Positions 23,451 to 29,397 are shown, counted from the stretch's first letter. The stretch: 29,397 nucleotides of DNA from Euryarchaeota archaeon SCGC AAA252-I15 (GCA_000402775.1 AQSC01000046.1:1-29397), one strand, 5' to 3'. Notes: generated from the sequence alone by a model not told the origin. Numbers and translations: made by a program.

Positions 23451-23630
23451 TCAGTAGCTTGTTAGTGTCTTCTTTTCCCACTGGATTTCGCGGAAATATT
23501 TACGAGTACTGGAGCTTTGTATGGTGGACACGATGAAGGGGAGCTTGAAACGCCTGAACAAGTCGGGAATCAAAAGCCCCAGCATCAAGATTAATAGCAG
23601 TACAAGAGTTGTCTGTTCGACGGCGAGCAT
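23451..23630 (-). pseudogene. 59-residue ORF resembling the N-terminus of a Kef/CPA2 cation:proton antiporter
   Basis: From the ATG at 23630 the frame reads MLAVEQTTLVLLLILMLGLL then IPDLFRRFKLPFIVSTI, which looks like the first membrane helix and following loop of CPA2 (Kef-type) Na+/H+ or K+/H+ antiporters, where LFRRLxLPxIVGxIxAGIxxGP is usual. After STI the similarity ends abruptly and 21 polar residues lead to TGA at 23451-23453. A full antiporter has about 380-600 residues, so this is either a deletion remnant or a genuine small one-span membrane protein. It lies 29 bases after the Cys-rich protein stop and directly precedes the EamA start (TGATAATG). The retained position in the operon argues that it may still be translated. 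Confidence 0.5.
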
Positions 23631-23659
23631 GTTTAATTATCACAGATTACTCTTTAATA

Positions 23660-24175
23660 TTACCCGATGCAGCAGCAGGTGTCGTATTTCTGGCTTATCG
23701 ACTTGCAGTATTTGTCTCCTCCGCGGGCGACATGGTTTTTGTTGCCCCCACAGTTTGATGGTTCGTCCACGCAGTCTCCAGTCTCATTGAAGAGTTTCAT
23801 GCATAAGTTGTGGCATGAGTCGATTTGTATGGTCGTCGTTGATGACGAGGAGGTGAGTGTGATGGTGGATGAGGTCGTAGTCTTAGAGATTGAAGTTGAA
23901 GTAGTGGTCGTGGAAGTCGTAGATGACGTGGATTCAGGCGTAATGAAAGTGGTAGTCTCAACCGCCTGCCGGGCAATTGTGGTAGTCTCGCCTTTAAAAA
24001 TATTTACGGGATTCTCCCCTGTCAAACCCATGTAAATCAAAGAAACTGCGGCGAGAAATAGAACAGTGTTTATTAAAATGTATTTTCCGCCAAACTTAGC
24101 TCCCGAACCACCACTTATCTCACTGTCCTTCTGCCCGTCCCAGTAGTCTTCCGAGTCAATTAATTCAGAATCCAT
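23660..24175 (-). CDS. Single-span surface protein with Thr/Ser stalk and eight-Cys C-terminal domain
   Basis: The product is 171 residues. It has a short acidic cytoplasmic N-terminus (1-28), one transmembrane helix (about 32-50), a Thr/Ser-rich extended stalk (about 64-116, probably glycosylated) and a C-terminal domain of about 50 residues with eight cysteines, ending DTCCCIG. The even number of Cys and extracytoplasmic location suggest four disulfides. The Cys spacing (C-x3-C, NETGDCVDEPSNCGG, DKYCKS, TCCC) looks like a small secreted fold, but I cannot name it. It starts 3 bases after the CDP-alcohol transferase stop, so it belongs to the same operon. Function is unknown; a role on the cell surface is inferred from topology. 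Confidence 0.72.
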   Translation of the reverse strand: MDSELIDSEDYWDGQKDSEISGGSGAKFGGKYILINTVLFLAAVSLIYMGLTGENPVNIFKGETTTIARQAVETTTFITPESTSSTTSTTTTSTSISKTTTSSTITLTSSSSTTTIQIDSCHNLCMKLFNETGDCVDEPSNCGGNKNHVARGGDKYCKSISQKYDTCCCIG

Positions 24176-24178
24176 CTT

Positions 24179-24787
24179 CTAAAGGCCCTTCCACGTATTC
24201 GACGCCCGATGCAATGCATTAAGATTTCCAACAACTGCAAAAAACAGCATAACGTACTCTAAAACCGTGAAACCCAAAACCTCACTCATACCCTGCATCA
24301 AAGCCCAGTACTGACACAACGTGAATAACATGAGTATGACCTGGCGCTCGCTCCTCCCCAGTATGCCGCTCGACTCCCTCCCAACCCCTAATGCCTGAGC
24401 TTGGGTTCCCATGTAACTCGTCATAAGAACCCCGATTATTGCGAATACTCCAATCCACAGCGCGCAGTAATCGCTGAAGGAAATCCCGAGAAGTATGAAC
24501 AAGTCCGCATACCTGTCGCCCACGTGATCTAGAAAATCCCCCTTCAAAGTCGCCTTATTGTGGAGTTTCGCCACCTTCCCATCCAAAGCGTCCAAGTAAG
24601 AATTCAGGAAAATACAGATGAATGCAAGCGGGAGTAAAGTCGGTTCGCTCAGATAAATCGTAAGGCCTCCCAGAAAAGCGAATACGAGGGAAAGTCTGGA
24701 TATTTGATTTGGATTCATGTTGGGCAACATTTTGGCTATCGGAGTGAGGAACCGGTCAGCCTTGTCCCTATGGTCGTTGAAAGCCAT
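24179..24787 (-). CDS. CDP-alcohol phosphatidyltransferase family membrane enzyme
   Basis: The product is 202 residues with about six membrane helices. The family signature D-x2-D-G-x2-A-R-x(8-9)-G-x3-D-x3-D is visible at residues 66-91: DALDGKVAK, then KGDFLDHVGD (D66, D69, G70, G83, D87, D91). The conserved Arg is Lys here (K74). These enzymes transfer an alcohol phosphate onto CDP-archaeol (or CDP-diacylglycerol) to make polar lipid headgroups such as archaetidylinositol phosphate or archaetidylglycerol phosphate, with metal ions held by the Asp residues. The headgroup cannot be told. It heads the minus-strand membrane operon, with AT-rich sequence upstream of its ATG. Confidence 0.87.
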   Translation of the reverse strand: MAFNDHRDKADRFLTPIAKMLPNMNPNQISRLSLVFAFLGGLTIYLSEPTLLPLAFICIFLNSYLDALDGKVAKLHNKATLKGDFLDHVGDRYADLFILLGISFSDYCALWIGVFAIIGVLMTSYMGTQAQALGVGRESSGILGRSERQVILMLFTLCQYWALMQGMSEVLGFTVLEYVMLFFAVVGNLNALHRASNTWKGL

Positions 24788-24896
24788 TTTAAATAAATTA
24801 TTGACTTGGCGGAATAAAAAAAGGCGGAGAAATTAATTATTTCAAATTGCCCCCCCACCCCTTCCTCTAGGGTTTTTCTCAGATGGAACTTCCTTG

Positions 24897-25540
24897 TCAG
24901 GCAAGTAGAAGAGGTATGCTTATGATGTTCCAGCCTTGCGCGAGCGAGTAGACTGTTTGGTTTCCGATTGGTGGGCCTGGGAAAGGGTTGGATATTGTCG
25001 TGGTCGTCTCCGGCATGGTGGTTGTCGCAGTAACTGTCGTTGTTGCGGTTATGGTCGATGTCGTGGTTGATGAGGTCGCTGAAATTGTTGTTGTCGAGGT
25101 TGTTGTGGATGAAGTTGAAGTAGTCGGAGTTTGAGTTGTTGTTGAAGTGGTTGTGGAAGTTGTCGCAGGCATTGTACTGGTTGATGTCGAAGTCGTAGAG
25201 TTCGTGGAAGATGTGGTTGTGCTCGTTGTCGAAGTTGAGCTGGTGGTTGAAGTTGTCGTGGTCGTCGTCGAGCTGGTTGTCGTGCTTGAGGTTGTGGTAG
25301 TTGTTGTCGAACTCGAAGTTGTTGAGGAAGAGGTCGTAGTTGATGTAGTGGTCGTGGTCGTCGTGTACCCGCAGATTGGATTCAAGTTGCAGTCAGGGTC
25401 GGCGCAGTCTACTAAACAATCCCCGTCATTATCTATCTGGTCGTCGCATACAGTCTCGACTTCCCTGGTGATTATCTCAAGTAACGGCTTTCTCGGTCCG
25501 AAAGGCTGCGCGTCCAGGCTGTAGAAGTGTCTGTTAGCTT
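24897..25540 (-). pseudogene. C-terminal part of a Thr/Ser-stalk surface protein, separated from its N-terminal part by an IS remnant
   Basis: In one continuous frame the sequence reads HFYSLDAQPFGPRKPLLEII, then CDDQIDNDGDCLVDCADPDC (a DNDGD Ca-binding-type motif common in extracellular proteins), NPICGY, about 125 residues almost purely Thr/Ser, and finally TISNPFPGPPIGNQTVYSLA followed by QGWNIISIPLLLA and a TGA. There is no proper start: upstream the frame enters sequence antisense to a transposase fragment and meets TAA near 25569. The GWNIISIP motif normally begins a longer domain, so the 3' end may also be truncated. A TTG at 25385 would give a shorter product lacking the DNDGD motif. 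It was probably a secreted or cell-wall protein, now broken. Confidence 0.6.
25000..25370 (-). repeat. Low-complexity Thr/Ser codon tract
   Basis: About 370 bases are built almost wholly from ACN/TCN codons on the minus strand (GTN/GAN on the plus strand), encoding a Thr/Ser stalk. A long spurious Val/Glu-rich frame appears on the opposite strand because of this composition. Such tracts are prone to slippage and are often length-variable. Confidence 0.9.
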
Positions 25541-25854
25541 GTGGGCTTCCACCCGAACGTGTGTGTTTCCCGCGTTGTCCAACTGTTTAAGGGTGTTAGC
25601 GCGCGTCGATTGTTTCAGGCGTTCCCGCATCTTCGCCGGATTTTCCGGCGAGGCCACTTGTGGAGTCGCGGCAAATTCTACCGCAGCGTCGGAAACGTGA
25701 CCGCCGACACAATTAAACACTACATCGCCCACTCGCAAGGCGATTGGAGTCGCATCCTCCGCTGCGCGAAGGAAGTTCAACCTCCACAACAAACCAGAGT
25801 GAACCGCTGGCTTGCTTGAATGCAAAGATACCGCCGCCTTCAGGCGGCGGTCAT
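25538..25854 (+). mobile_element. tnpA: 5'-truncated IS200/IS605 element with tnpA fragment and end hairpin
   Basis: The plus frame from about 25541 to 25819 reads VGFHPNVCVSRVVQLFKGVS, ARRLFQAFPHLRRIFRRGHL, WSRGKFYRSVGNVTADTIKHYIA. This is the C-terminal two-thirds of an IS200/IS605 Y1 transposase, including the catalytic Tyr in IKHYI. The frame is closed by TAG at 25535-25537, so the N-terminal part with the HUH histidines is missing and the fragment cannot be active. Ten bases past its stop lies a hairpin typical of the right end. The element sits inside a minus-strand surface-protein gene whose two parts flank it. Confidence 0.82.
25830..25851. repeat. IS200/IS605-type end hairpin
   Basis: CCGCCGCCT (25831-25839) pairs with AGGCGGCGG (25842-25850) with a two-base loop, plus a flanking A-T pair. 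It follows the tnpA fragment as expected for the subterminal right-end hairpin of this family, which single-strand transposases recognise. Confidence 0.8.
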
Positions 25855-26052
25855 TCATTGTAGTCTGAGACATTGTAGCTTACTGAGTCTACTAGGGTGA
25901 AGCATGAGTTTCTAAGGATTATTTCTCCGAAGCTGTCATGCAGGTTTATGTACGAGTCGGTAGAGTAAAATGTAGGGTATTCACTTTTTTCAATGATTGT
26001 TGCAGTGGGAATTGATTGGGCGCTGTAATTACTTTCCGATAGAATATACGAA
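25851..26052 (-). pseudogene. N-terminal-side fragment of the disrupted surface protein
   Basis: The minus frame reads YILSESNYSAQSIPTATII, EKSEYPTFYSTDSYINLHDS and FGEIILRNSCFTLVDSVSYN then VSDYNE, before a TGA (25851-25853) formed exactly where the IS hairpin begins. Composition (Ser/Thr/Tyr/Asn, alternating hydrophobics) suits an extracellular beta-rich domain. The frame is open back to a TGA at 26097-26099 but contains no ATG, GTG or TTG, and it overlaps the end of the ABC permease gene. The original start has therefore been lost or lies beyond another frameshift. Joined to the sequence beyond the IS remnant, it would continue into HFYSLDAQPF. Confidence 0.55.
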
Positions 26053-26805
26053 CTATACCTCGCTTTTCTGGAACAAGTATGCAGCTGAGTAGACCGTCAG
26101 AAGAGAGAAGATTGCAAGTACAGTAAAGTCAAAGATTAGAGGAAAGTGGGATACCCCCATCCAAGACCCCCGCAATCCGTCAACCCCGTAAGTTAACGGG
26201 TTCAGAAGCGAGATAGTCTTAAGCCAAGCTGGCAGAGCATCCAATGGGAAGAGCGCTCCAGATAGGAAGAACATTGGCATGATAACGAAGTTTATTATTA
26301 GCTGGAAGCCGTGCGGGTCCTCCATCTTTGAGGCGAACGCGAGCCCCAATGCGACTATACCCACTGAAGTCAAAGTCATGAACCCGAGAACCAGGATGAA
26401 GCCGCGCAAGCTCGGCATCTGCACTCCAAGGAGGAGGGATACTAAAAGCATTAACATCGCCTGGATTAAGGCCGTTGTCGCTCCTCCCAGAGTCTTGCCG
26501 AAAACGATTGAGACCCGGGATATGGGTGCGACCAGGATTTCTTTTAGGAATCCGAACTGCCGATCCCATATCACGGAGACTCCTGAGATCATCGAGCCGA
26601 AGAGGATTACCATGCCGAGGATTCCGGGCGCCATGAAATCCAGGTAATTGGACGCACCAGGCACGCTAAAGCTTGCGTTCATTCCGGAGCCCATGAGCGC
26701 GAGGAAGAAGAAGGGCATCCCGAGGCTTCCGATGATCCGGGACTTGGCCCGGTAAAACCGCTTTATCTCTCGCAGCCAGATGGTGTAAATCGCGTTCAAA
26801 TCCAT
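26053..26805 (-). CDS. ABC-2 type transporter permease
   Basis: The product is 250 residues with six membrane helices. The N-terminus (YTIWLREIKRFYRAKSRIIG) is the amphipathic entry helix of ABC-2 permeases. Typical segments are GMVILFGSMISGVSVIWDRQ, FGFLKEILVAPISRV (the conserved loop after helix 2) and LSGALFPLDALPAWL, which matches the FLSGxxFPxxxLPxWL signature of DrrB/NodJ-like permeases, followed by NPLTYGVDGLRG. It partners the ATPase encoded just upstream (shared base in TAATG at 26803-26807). Substrate is unknown; relatives export drugs, lipids or polysaccharides. Its 3' end abuts the disrupted surface-protein gene. Confidence 0.9.
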   Translation of the reverse strand: MDLNAIYTIWLREIKRFYRAKSRIIGSLGMPFFFLALMGSGMNASFSVPGASNYLDFMAPGILGMVILFGSMISGVSVIWDRQFGFLKEILVAPISRVSIVFGKTLGGATTALIQAMLMLLVSLLLGVQMPSLRGFILVLGFMTLTSVGIVALGLAFASKMEDPHGFQLIINFVIMPMFFLSGALFPLDALPAWLKTISLLNPLTYGVDGLRGSWMGVSHFPLIFDFTVLAIFSLLTVYSAAYLFQKSEV

Positions 26806-27791
26806 TATCTGTGCAAAGCCCTCCTCCTCATCCTCATCCTATCAAGGGGCTTGGCCTCATCCTCCCGGATGGTCTTGCCGGTGTAGTGGAGGAAGACGTC
26901 TTCTAGCGTCGGCTCCCGCATCTTGATTGTCTTTATCTTCAAACCTTGTTTTTGAGCGTGCGCGATAACTTGCGGAGCGCGCTTTTCAGCTGTATCCACT
27001 GTCAAGTCTACGAATCCGTCATGGGTTTTGCATTTCTTAACCCACCTTACAGCGCACAATAATTCCTCAAATTTTTCAGGATTGTTTAGTTCAATGGAGA
27101 TCACGTCGCCGCCCACCGTATCCTTGAGCTTGTCGGGGGAGTCCAAGGCGACAATCTTCCCATAGTCTATGATGGCTACTCTGTCACAGAGAAAGTCGGC
27201 TTCCTCCATGTAATGGGTTGTGAGCACTATAGTCACGTCCTTCTCACGGTTGAGGCGTTGGATGTACTTCCAGATGTGCCTGCGAGTCTGCGGGTCAAGC
27301 CCCAACGTCGGCTCGTCGAGAAACAAAACCTTAGGGTGGTGGAGGAGACCGCGGGCTATCTCAAGCCTACGCTTCATGCCGCCAGAATAGGTTTCCACGA
27401 GATGATCCTTCTTATCTGAAAGCTCGACTAGCTTTAGGAGCTCGGAAATGCGTTCTTTACGGGTTTTCGTGGGTACGTTGTAGAGTCTGCAGTGGAAGTC
27501 CAGGTTTTCAAAGCCGGTCAGCTTTTCGTCGAGGCTGGGATCCTGAAAGACGATGCCGATTGAGTTGCGGACGTCATTCCGCTTCCGCCTGATATCAAAA
27601 CCCCATACTTTCCCAGACCCCGACGTCGGCGACAGGATGGTGCAGAGCATGTTGATGGTCGTCGTCTTGCCGGCGCCGTTTGGGCCGAGCAGGCCGAAGA
27701 GTTCGCCTTCCTCGACGGCGAGGTTTAGGGAGTCGACTGCGGTAAGGCCGTTAAACTTTTTTGTGAGGTCTTTGGTTTCGATGGCGTTCAT
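26805..27791 (-). CDS. ABC transporter ATP-binding protein (DrrA-like)
   Basis: The product is 328 residues with all nucleotide-binding motifs: Walker A GPNGAGKT (36-43), Q-loop VFQDPSLD (Q83), signature YSGGMKRR (135-142), Walker B VLFLDEPTLGLDP (155-167) and the H-loop TTHYMEEAD (H193). The C-terminal extension of about 100 residues, with IKMREPTLEDVFLHYTGK, is characteristic of the DrrA/CcmA-type exporters paired with ABC-2 permeases. The stop shares a base with the permease start, so the two are coupled. An AATATATAA element lies about 33 bases upstream of the ATG, a likely promoter. Confidence 0.93.
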   Translation of the reverse strand: MNAIETKDLTKKFNGLTAVDSLNLAVEEGELFGLLGPNGAGKTTTINMLCTILSPTSGSGKVWGFDIRRKRNDVRNSIGIVFQDPSLDEKLTGFENLDFHCRLYNVPTKTRKERISELLKLVELSDKKDHLVETYSGGMKRRLEIARGLLHHPKVLFLDEPTLGLDPQTRRHIWKYIQRLNREKDVTIVLTTHYMEEADFLCDRVAIIDYGKIVALDSPDKLKDTVGGDVISIELNNPEKFEELLCAVRWVKKCKTHDGFVDLTVDTAEKRAPQVIAHAQKQGLKIKTIKMREPTLEDVFLHYTGKTIREDEAKPLDRMRMRRRALHR

Positions 27792-27819
27792 GGAAAAAAC
27801 CTATTAACAATAAGCGCAC

Positions 27820-27830
27820 GAATATATAAT
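27820..27830. promoter_or_regulatory. TATA-like element in the ABC transporter / GDT1 divergent spacer
   Basis: AATATATAAT within the 42-base spacer is centred about 33 bases upstream of the ATPase ATG (minus strand), a plausible archaeal TATA box. The plus gene could use CTATTAACAA (about 27801-27810), centred near 28 bases before its ATG. Confidence 0.35.
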
Positions 27831-27833
27831 CAA

Positions 27834-28388
27834 ATGATTTCGGATTTCCTGACCCCCTTCGTTGCGGTGGGTTTGGCAGAGCTTGGCGACAAAACCCAGT
27901 TGGGCTTGATACTGCTTGCGACGAAGACGGACAGGAGAATACTGTTGTTTTCAGGGGCGATGCTGGGCTTTCTTTTCGTTGACTGTGTTGCCGTGGCCGC
28001 CGGATCATGGGTTTCCACGGTCGTGTCCATGCAGGTTCTTAAGGCAGCCTCCGCCCTGATGTTCATATCTTTTGGCGTGCTCATGCTGAGAGGGGGCGGG
28101 TCGGAAGGCATTGAAAGGATTTATTCCAAAAACCCGTTTTACTCGTCACTACTTCTAATCTCTGTGACCGAGTGGGGAGACAAGACCCAGCTTGCCGCCG
28201 GACTCTTCGCGACCAGATACGAACCCGTACTAGTCCTGGCGGGAGCGCTCGCAGCCCTCGGACTCCTTTCGGCAACCGCGATATTGACGGGAGGCTTCAT
28301 ATCCGGAAAAATAGATTCGGAGAAGACGAGCAAGGCCGCGGGAGCCTTGTTCATACTCATCGGAGTATTATCCTATGTGGTTTATTAG
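27834..28388 (+). CDS. GDT1/UPF0016 (TMEM165) family cation exchanger
   Basis: The product is 184 residues with six membrane helices in two homologous halves. Each half starts with the family signature E-x-G-D-K-T: ELGDKTQLG (16-24) and EWGDKTQLA (113-121). These acidic motifs form the ion-binding site. Characterised relatives (yeast Gdt1, human TMEM165, bacterial MneA/Mnx) exchange Mn2+ or Ca2+ for protons, so manganese or calcium export is likely. The length is complete for a two-repeat member. It stands alone, divergent from the ABC exporter. Confidence 0.92.
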   Translation: MISDFLTPFVAVGLAELGDKTQLGLILLATKTDRRILLFSGAMLGFLFVDCVAVAAGSWVSTVVSMQVLKAASALMFISFGVLMLRGGGSEGIERIYSKNPFYSSLLLISVTEWGDKTQLAAGLFATRYEPVLVLAGALAALGLLSATAILTGGFISGKIDSEKTSKAAGALFILIGVLSYVVY

Positions 28389-28450
28389 AAAAACCAGTGT
28401 GAATAAAAGAGTTCGCTACTTTCAGAAAATAATTTTAAAAAAAAATATTT

Positions 28451-28481
28451 TGTGGGGAAGGTTTTTTTATCCTTCCCCGCA
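28451..28481 (+). terminator. GC-rich hairpin with T-rich loop and flanks
   Basis: GGGGAAGG (28454-28461) pairs with CCTTCCCC (28471-28478) around a loop of seven T plus AT. A run of A lies before it and TTTTCTGGTTTTT follows. It is 65 bases after the GDT1 stop and could end that transcript, or could be an outlying structure of the neighbouring IS element. Confidence 0.4.
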
Positions 28482-28509
28482 ATGTTTTCTGGTTTTTCCC
28501 CTATCAAGA

Positions 28510-28533
28510 ACCATCGGTCTGTAGACCGATGGT
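28510..28533. repeat. Right-end hairpin of the IS200-type element
   Basis: ACCATCGGTCT (28510-28520) and AGACCGATGGT (28523-28533) form a perfect 11-bp stem with a two-base loop, 11 bases beyond the tnpA stop. It is the expected subterminal palindrome at the transposase 3' side. Confidence 0.8.
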
Positions 28534-28544
28534 ATGACAGAATT

Positions 28545-29010
28545 TTAGTTCACGAATGATAATAAGCTTTGTTGTTTTTCATCTCTCTTGGGCTTGCTGC
28601 CGGCCTGGTTTCGGACGTAAGCCCTCATGTAGTCTGAGTCTTGACCAGTGCTATCGAAGTACACCTGCGAACCCCACAAACCACTACCCCAAAAATACTT
28701 GCGCTTCATTTCCGGAAACTCCTTCAACAGCTTGTACCCAGAAGTCCCCTTCAAGAGCTTTGCCGCAGCCCTCACACTAAAGTTGACGCCCAAATCTAAG
28801 TCAATGTGCACGTGATTTCTGTCGAAGCCAATCTCATGCAACCTGAAACCATACTTGCCCTCAACCTCCCGAAAAATCCCCTCACAACGCTCCTGCACGC
28901 CCGGAACCTCCGGAAAAAAAATTATCGTGACAGTACTTGACTTTGAAACACATGTGCATCTCGGCTCTGCCTACCGCAAAGCTAAAGCTATTTAAGTCCT
29001 GATTCACCAT
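28545..29010 (-). pseudogene. tnpA: tnpA, Y1 transposase with a one-base frameshift at a T8 run
   Basis: From the ATG at 29010 the frame reads MVNQDLNSFSFAVGRAEMHM, CFKVKYCHDNFF, then runs into SGGSGRAGAL and a stop near 28882. Removing one T from the run of eight (28914-28921, read on the minus strand) continues instead as PEVPGVQERCEGIFREVEGK and FGFR-like sequence into RNHVHIDLD, the HUH motif. KLLKGTSGYKLLKEFP follows, then YFWGSGLWGSQVYFDSTG and DYMRAYVRNQ with the catalytic Tyr. The corrected protein is about 155 residues, normal for IS200/IS605. The shift may be a real inactivating mutation, a sequencing error in a homopolymer, or slippage that is used for expression. All catalytic residues are intact. 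Confidence 0.8.
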
Positions 29011-29024
29011 CTTCTTACATCCTC

Positions 29025-29081
29025 CACTGAGGGCAGTGATTCCACCACCTCTCAGACCAAAGAGGTGGCACTGCCTCAGTG
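29025..29081 (-). promoter_or_regulatory. Long interrupted stem-loop in the tnpA leader
   Basis: CACTGAGG (29025-29032) pairs with CCTCAGTG (29074-29081), CAGTG (29034-29038) with CACTG (29069-29073), and CCACCTCT (29045-29052) with AGAGGTGG (29061-29068), leaving an eight-base loop. The structure ends about 15 bases before the tnpA ATG. IS200 elements are known to carry leader hairpins that block read-through transcription and limit transposase translation, and this one is positioned for that role. Confidence 0.6.
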
Positions 29082-29116
29082 ATAACAAATTAAGAAAAAG
29101 CAGTTATATGACCAGA

Positions 29117-29137
29117 CCACTGGTCAAAGACCAGTGG
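29117..29137. repeat. Left-end hairpin of the IS200-type element
   Basis: CCACTGGTC (29117-29125) and GACCAGTGG (29129-29137) form a perfect 9-bp stem with an AAA loop, upstream of the tnpA leader. Its sequence differs from the right-end hairpin, but both contain GGTC/GACC. Confidence 0.78.
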
Positions 29138-29346
29138 AATTCCTTACTTTAAATTCTGGCCCAAAAATTTCAATCTTTACAGAAAGATTAGACTTCAGAT
29201 GGTATGATGAAAAATATGACTTCTGCCCTCAAGTATTAGGAATCTATAATTGGCCGGAAAAATTAAGTTTATATCATCATGAAGTTTCCCTCGATTATGA
29301 GAAAAATAAATATCCGCGGCCTGAAGGCCGCGGTATTTTATGTTAG
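29138..29346 (+). other. AT-rich orphan reading frame beside the IS element
   Basis: A frame entering from the IS left-end hairpin reads EFLTLNSGPKISIFTERLDF, RWYDEKYDFCPQVLGIYNWP and EKLSLYHHEVSLDYEKNK, then runs through another hairpin to a stop at 29344-29346. The residues look protein-like (aromatic and charged, little Ser/Arg bias). The only start would be the GTG inside the IS hairpin, so it is more likely a gene fragment cut by the insertion than an intact gene. It is lower in GC than the rest of the window. I recognise no family. Confidence 0.3.
29314..29333. repeat. Third IS200/IS605-type hairpin near the window end
   Basis: CCGCGGCC (29314-29321) pairs with GGCCGCGG (29326-29333) around TGAA. 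In form and GCCT/AGGC core it resembles the hairpin after the tnpA fragment at 25830-25851, and it is followed by TATTTTATG. It is probably an end of another IS element or of a short derivative, but no transposase accompanies it inside the window. Confidence 0.6.
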
Positions 29347-29397
29347 TTAGGCGTATTAGATTATTCGGGTTTGTCTTGGATCCAAATCCTCTAGTTC

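Larger units (their letters stand above)
28500..29140 (-). mobile_element. IS200/IS605-type insertion sequence, tnpA only
   Basis: A Y1-transposase gene on the minus strand is bracketed by a hairpin at each side (28510-28533 and 29117-29137). It carries a large leader stem-loop between the left-end hairpin and the start codon. This is the layout of tnpA-only IS200-group elements of about 0.65-0.7 kb. No tnpB is present. Exact ends cannot be fixed without an empty-site comparison, because the family makes no target duplication. Confidence 0.75.

Noticed and set aside
25147..25524. Val/Glu-rich plus-strand frame
   Set aside because: It is the exact antisense of the Thr/Ser stalk codons and has no domain features.
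25472..25873. Minus-strand 133-residue frame including DNAGNTHVRVEAHKL
   Set aside because: Part of it looks protein-like, but it is antisense to an unmistakable IS200/IS605 transposase fragment; the real minus-strand gene uses another frame on either side.
29341..29397. Possible tRNA 3' part (GGATCCAAATCC resembling a T-arm)
   Set aside because: The T-stem is too short and no other arm can be drawn in the available sequence.

Overview
The window looks like a chromosomal segment of an archaeon. The evidence is an archaeal-type CMP kinase, a class III (type IV pilin-like) signal peptide, an archaeal-length AMP phosphorylase, a NurA-fold protein, a single-domain KaiC-like ATPase and AT-rich TATA-like elements about 25-30 nt upstream of several start codons. 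Several traits (Ser/Thr-stalk surface proteins, AMP phosphorylase, tight gene packing) would suit a DPANN or deep euryarchaeal lineage, but the sequence does not let me name the taxon.

Layout. 1-10287 (+): the 3' part of CMP kinase, a pilin-like protein, and two giant paralogous polytopic membrane proteins of TrbL/VirB6 type with long hydrophilic tails; overlapping starts suggest one operon for the last three. 10294-14451 (-): a compact operon of a KaiC-like ATPase, a PH/GRAM-like plus winged-helix protein (perhaps CheF-like), a NurA-like nuclease and AMP phosphorylase. 14517-16185: an alkyltransferase-type repair protein, an unrecognised 398-residue protein and a tiny membrane-protein gene interrupted by TGA. 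16186-21029: the most unusual block. A PD-(D/E)XK nuclease-like gene and a P-loop-less RecA-like gene diverge from a 922-residue protein, whose N-terminal third reads as sigma-70 regions 2, 3 and 4 and whose remainder is five or six degenerate helix-turn-helix modules. That gene is translationally coupled to a SAM-methyltransferase-like gene. Sigma-70 domains are not part of the archaeal basal transcription machinery, so this block is my main candidate for an undescribed system.

21013-24787: a flavodoxin, an LDH-fold dehydrogenase with a malate-type specificity residue, and a minus-strand membrane operon (CDP-alcohol phosphatidyltransferase, Cys-rich stalked protein, a 59-residue fragment resembling the N-terminus of Kef-type antiporters, and an EamA transporter). 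24897-26052: a Ser/Thr-stalk surface-protein gene broken by a 5'-truncated IS200/IS605 element. 26053-28388: an ABC-2 export system and a divergent GDT1/UPF0016 cation exchanger. 28500-29140: an IS200/IS605-like element with hairpins at both ends, a large leader stem-loop and a tnpA frameshifted at a run of eight T. The last 260 bases hold an AT-rich orphan reading frame and a third IS-type hairpin.

All calls come from reading the sequence and translations by eye. No database or structure search was run, so family names rest on recognised motifs and architecture.
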